Positions 16,540-19,025 of a DNA stretch of 19,025 nucleotides are shown here, one piece after another. The DNA is taken from contig JBCCSZ010000142.1 of NCBI GenBank assembly GCA_039199225.1, positions 1 to 19,025 of the forward strand, given 5' to 3'. The DNA is from JBCCSZ01 sp039199225 (GTDB lineage Bacteria > Bacteroidota > Bacteroidia > Chitinophagales > Saprospiraceae). A program made the translations under genes and the position numbers. The notes beneath the pieces were generated by a model. That model searched no databases. It had not been told where the DNA came from and was given only the letters and a program-made list of their open reading frames with translations. Each line of letters opens with the position of its first letter. The stretch's first letter is position 1.

Positions 16540-16574
16540 AATCCAAGTTGTGAATCGCGTTCGCAACTTGGATT
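16540..16574 (-). terminator. Hairpin terminator at the end of the metal-transport operon
   Basis: AATCCAAGTTG (16540-16550) and CAACTTGGATT (16564-16574) pair perfectly over 11 bases, and GAA/TTC inside extends the stem after one mismatch. On the minus strand TTCCTTTT follows. It lies 28 bases beyond the ATPase gene stop and before hpt. Confidence 0.75.
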
Positions 16575-16602
16575 TAAAGTTAAGCAAATCCGAGAATTTT
16601 TC

Positions 16603-17355
16603 TCAACCTCCGATCATTCCTGTTTTGTGCAAAATGGTCAACTGGCCACCGTAGGCTTTGGCAATATTCTCTTCGGTGAAGGTCACGGAAGTATCGCCAT
16701 AAGCAACGAGGCGTTGGTTGAGCAAAACGATGCGATCAAAGTAATTTTTAGCAGTTGAAAGGTCGTGGTGTACGACCAGCAGGGTTTTTCCTTCGCTCGC
16801 CAATTTTTTCAGGACTTGAATGATTTTCTCTTCTGTTGTAACATCGACCCCCACGAAAGGCTCGTCCAATAGAAAAACTTCTGCCTGCTGGCAAAGGGCT
16901 CGGGCCAGAAAAACCCGCTGTTGCTGCCCACCGGACAGCTCGCCGATCTGCCGGTCGATGAGATTTTCGATGCCGACCTCTTGCAGTGCTGCGCGGGCCA
17001 GTTGTTCATCCTCTGCCTGAAGACGCTGGAAGATGCTCTTGTGTGGATAGCGGCCCATCAAAACAACATCCATCACCGTAGCCGGGAAATTCCAGTCGAC
17101 ATCGTTCTTCTGTGGGACATAGACCACCTTTTTGCGCATGTCCTTAATATTCTTTCCATGGATCAGGACGGTACCCGAATTTGTTTCGATCAAGCCCAAA
17201 ATAGCCTTAAAAAGCGTCGATTTTCCTGCTCCATTGGGGCCGATGACACCGCAAATTTTGCCAGGCTCCAATTCGAGATAAATATTGGACAAAACAACCT
17301 TTCGGTCATACGAAACCGATAAGCCTTTGATGGATATACTGGAAGAACGGATCAT
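16603..17355 (-). CDS. Metal ABC transporter ATP-binding protein (MntB/ZnuC type)
   Basis: A 250-residue ABC ATPase expected to power manganese, zinc or iron import across the inner membrane. Walker A GPNGAGKST is at 39-47, the Q-loop Gln82 in VPQK, the signature LSGGQQQR at 140-147, Walker B FLLDEP at 161-166 and the H-loop His197. The stretch after the Q-loop, DVDWNFPATVMDVVLMGRYP, is typical of the manganese/zinc-chelate (cluster A-I) subfamily. It starts two bases after the stop of the binding-protein gene, so the two are translated together. The operon ends after it at a strong hairpin. The expected membrane permease gene is absent from this side. Family assignment is secure; the metal is inferred. 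Confidence 0.93.
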   Translation of the reverse strand: MIRSSSISIKGLSVSYDRKVVLSNIYLELEPGKICGVIGPNGAGKSTLFKAILGLIETNSGTVLIHGKNIKDMRKKVVYVPQKNDVDWNFPATVMDVVLMGRYPHKSIFQRLQAEDEQLARAALQEVGIENLIDRQIGELSGGQQQRVFLARALCQQAEVFLLDEPFVGVDVTTEEKIIQVLKKLASEGKTLLVVHHDLSTAKNYFDRIVLLNQRLVAYGDTSVTFTEENIAKAYGGQLTILHKTGMIGG

Positions 17356-17357
17356 GC

Positions 17358-18365
17358 TTAAGCATTTATTTTCCTGGCTACAAATATGATTCCCACTAGC
17401 AGAAACAAGCCCAACAAGCCATATAAAAGGAAGCTGTTGCTGGGTTGTGCATCTTCCTGCTTGGCTATTTTATCAAAACCACCGGTCAGTTGGCCCTTCA
17501 GAGCCTCAACAATCGTATTGGTGTTGTATCGCATCATGTCGATGTAGGTTGGAGCGGAGCTGTCTTCATCTCCAATGGAATCGGCATACAGTTGGCCACC
17601 GACAGATATTTTGTTGTCCTTTGCCAACTGCTTAAGCAATTTTGGGTTGATGGTGCTTTCGACAAAAACAGCTGGGATTTGGTTTTCCTCAATGATTTTG
17701 CTGAGGCGAATAATATCGGAAGTTTGTACGTCGGCATCGGTAGAAGTTCCCATTACGGCCTCCAACCGTATGCCATAACGTTGGCCATAATACTGAAAGG
17801 CATCGTGAGAGGTGATGAGTATGCGCTTTTTTTCAGGCAAGGACTTGATTTGCGCTTCGATGTATTGATCCAGCTCTTCCAGCTCCTTTTTATACGCCTC
17901 GTAATTGGCCTCGAAGGTGGCTTGCTGTTCTGGTAGCAATTGGATGAAGCCGTCCCGGATATTGCGGATGTACGTAAGCGCGAGGCTAACATCCATCCAG
18001 GCATGTGGATCGGTAGACTTCTTGAATTCATCACTGCTGATGGGGCTAATCCCATTAGTAGCAACGACAACAGGCGCATCGGTATTGGTACTTTCAATTA
18101 CCTCTTTTATCCAGCCCTCGAAAGTCAGGCCATTGATGATAATGAGGTCGGCAGAAGATACCAGCTTAGCATCGCCTGGTGTGGGTTCGTGCATGTGCGG
18201 GTCTCCTCCGATGGGTACAATACATTTCACATCGAGTTGATCACCAGCTATGCGGCTGGCCATATCTGCAATCATAGAAGCTGAGGCAATGACAATGGGT
18301 CGGTCGTCTTGTGCCAAGCCACAGAAAGATAGTAGGCTTAGAAAAAGGATAAGAGTAGATTTCAT
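17358..18365 (-). CDS. Metal ABC transporter substrate-binding protein (TroA type) with C-terminal membrane anchor
   Basis: A 335-residue cluster A-I metal-binding protein. The signal peptide spans about 1-19 (cleavage near GLAQ). The four expected ligands are present: His57 in DPHMHEP, His121 in DPHAWMD, His187 in TSHDAF, and Asp262 in YADSIGD. Three His plus Asp, together with the SHDAFQYYGQRYG and VFVEST segments, match TroA rather than ZnuA, which has a long His-rich loop that is absent here. Unusually, residues about 311-330 form a hydrophobic helix followed by RKINA, so the protein is probably tethered to the inner membrane by its C-terminus. The single Cys at 15 does not sit in a good lipobox. 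The start codon overlaps the stop of the repressor gene (ATGA). Specificity for Mn, Zn or Fe is not settled. Confidence 0.9.
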   Translation of the reverse strand: MKSTLILFLSLLSFCGLAQDDRPIVIASASMIADMASRIAGDQLDVKCIVPIGGDPHMHEPTPGDAKLVSSADLIIINGLTFEGWIKEVIESTNTDAPVVVATNGISPISSDEFKKSTDPHAWMDVSLALTYIRNIRDGFIQLLPEQQATFEANYEAYKKELEELDQYIEAQIKSLPEKKRILITSHDAFQYYGQRYGIRLEAVMGTSTDADVQTSDIIRLSKIIEENQIPAVFVESTINPKLLKQLAKDNKISVGGQLYADSIGDEDSSAPTYIDMMRYNTNTIVEALKGQLTGGFDKIAKQEDAQPSNSFLLYGLLGLFLLVGIIFVARKINA

Positions 18366-19025
18366 GAATTAAGTTTTTTTTGAACCAACAAGTGTTGGCA
18401 GACCTTTTTGGTTAGAATTTGTTCATTTCGGCCGGCGAGCCTAACTTTTACCGAGCCGTCGTATTCGAAGATTTCAAGCATTTCCATTTCGGAGCCCAAA
18501 CCAACATCTAGCTGGGTGAGGTACTGCAAGAATTTTGAAGAATGTTCCTGTACCCCTACAACAACTCCTTTCTGGCCAGGCAAAAGCTCGGCCAGTGCAA
18601 TTTGATGGCGATCGGCAAAGTTGCCATCAGCATCGGGAATGGGGTCGCCATGCGGGTCAAAGCGGGGATGACCTAAAAAGGCGTCCAGTCGGTCGACCAA
18701 TTCAGGCGAATGGATGTGTTCCAATTGCTCTGCCATCTCGTGAACTTCATCCCAGGCAAATTCCAGCTTGTCGTAGAGAAATACTTCCCAAAGGCGGTGC
18801 TTTCGAATGAGGGTCGTTGAAATTTTCTTGCCCTCCTCGGTCAGGGTGACGCCCTTGTAAGGTTTGTAGTGGATCAGGTCTTTTCGGGACAGACGGTTGA
18901 GCATATCTGTAACGGAAGCCGCACTGGTACTCATTTCCTTGGAAATAGCATTGGTGCTGGCCGACTTGCCCGTTTTTTCGCAGACTTTAAAGATTGCCTT
19001 GAGGTAGTTCTCCTCTGTTTGTGAG
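18362..19025 (-). CDS. MntR/DtxR-family metal-dependent repressor, start outside the window
   Basis: The frame is open to the right edge. The ATG at 18934 is not the start: 30 further codons upstream read SQTEENYLKAIFKVCEKTGK and on, the standard N-terminus of this family, so probably only two or three codons are missing. The visible 220 residues comprise a winged-helix DNA-binding domain (about 1-72), a dimerisation and metal-binding domain (about 73-140), and a C-terminal FeoA/SH3-like domain (about 145-220). Metal ligands include His76 in RKHRLWE and the E-x-x-E-H set E99, E102, H103. MntR has Glu where DtxR/IdeR has Cys at the first of these, which favours manganese. The gene overlaps the binding-protein gene by four bases, so the repressor probably controls its own operon by metal status. 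The promoter is beyond the window. Confidence 0.9.
   Translation of the reverse strand, partial: SQTEENYLKAIFKVCEKTGKSASTNAISKEMSTSAASVTDMLNRLSRKDLIHYKPYKGVTLTEEGKKISTTLIRKHRLWEVFLYDKLEFAWDEVHEMAEQLEHIHSPELVDRLDAFLGHPRFDPHGDPIPDADGNFADRHQIALAELLPGQKGVVVGVQEHSSKFLQYLTQLDVGLGSEMEMLEIFEYDGSVKVRLAGRNEQILTKKVCQHLLVQKKLNS

Noticed and set aside
18934..18934. ATG at 18932-18934 as the start of the metal-dependent repressor
   Set aside because: The open frame continues upstream to the window edge with the conserved family N-terminus, so this Met is internal to the DNA-binding domain.
1..19025. CRISPR arrays, tRNA or rRNA genes, transposases, phage genes
   Set aside because: None seen on either strand by reading; no regularly spaced direct repeats and no transposase or integrase motifs.

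Overview
The window reads as chromosomal DNA of a Bacteroidota bacterium, most likely a Saprospiria/Lewinella-type relative. The support is a very large secreted metzincin with SprB-like repeats and a C-terminal type IX secretion (T9SS) sorting domain, several promoters of the Bacteroidota form TTTG-N18-20-TAnnTTTG, start codons mostly without a Shine-Dalgarno sequence, and a lipoprotein M1 peptidase of the Bacteroidota kind. The genus assignment is inference. No rRNA, tRNA, CRISPR array, insertion sequence or phage gene was found.

Layout, left to right. (1) The 5' end of a TetR-type regulator runs off the left edge on the minus strand, with an 18-bp perfect palindrome inside its promoter. 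(2) A terminator, then a minus-strand M1 aminopeptidase lipoprotein. (3) A plus-strand run of three accessory genes: an SMI1/KNR4-like domain fused to pentapeptide repeats, a DUF6915-like protein with a novel C-terminal half, and an unrecognised 255-residue protein. A long inverted repeat and a small two-helix membrane protein follow. (4) Minus-strand dapD (diaminopimelate/lysine synthesis) with a palindrome just before its start. (5) A plus-strand 1507-residue T9SS metalloprotease whose terminator overlaps the 3' end of the convergent rnr gene. (6) A minus-strand series of housekeeping genes: rnr (RNase R), a 160-residue unknown, a membrane-anchored alpha/beta hydrolase and hypoxanthine phosphoribosyltransferase. 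(7) A compact minus-strand metal-uptake operon entering from the right edge: an MntR/DtxR-type repressor (its start lies outside the window), a TroA-type metal-binding protein with a C-terminal membrane anchor, and an MntB/ZnuC-type ATPase, ending at a strong hairpin terminator. No permease gene is present.

Most of the window is ordinary core genome. The parts most likely to hold something undescribed are the three-gene block at about 3.1-6.0 kb, the inverted repeat after it, and the permease-less metal operon with an anchored binding protein. I see no clear evidence for a complete new system, and functions for the unknown genes are left open.
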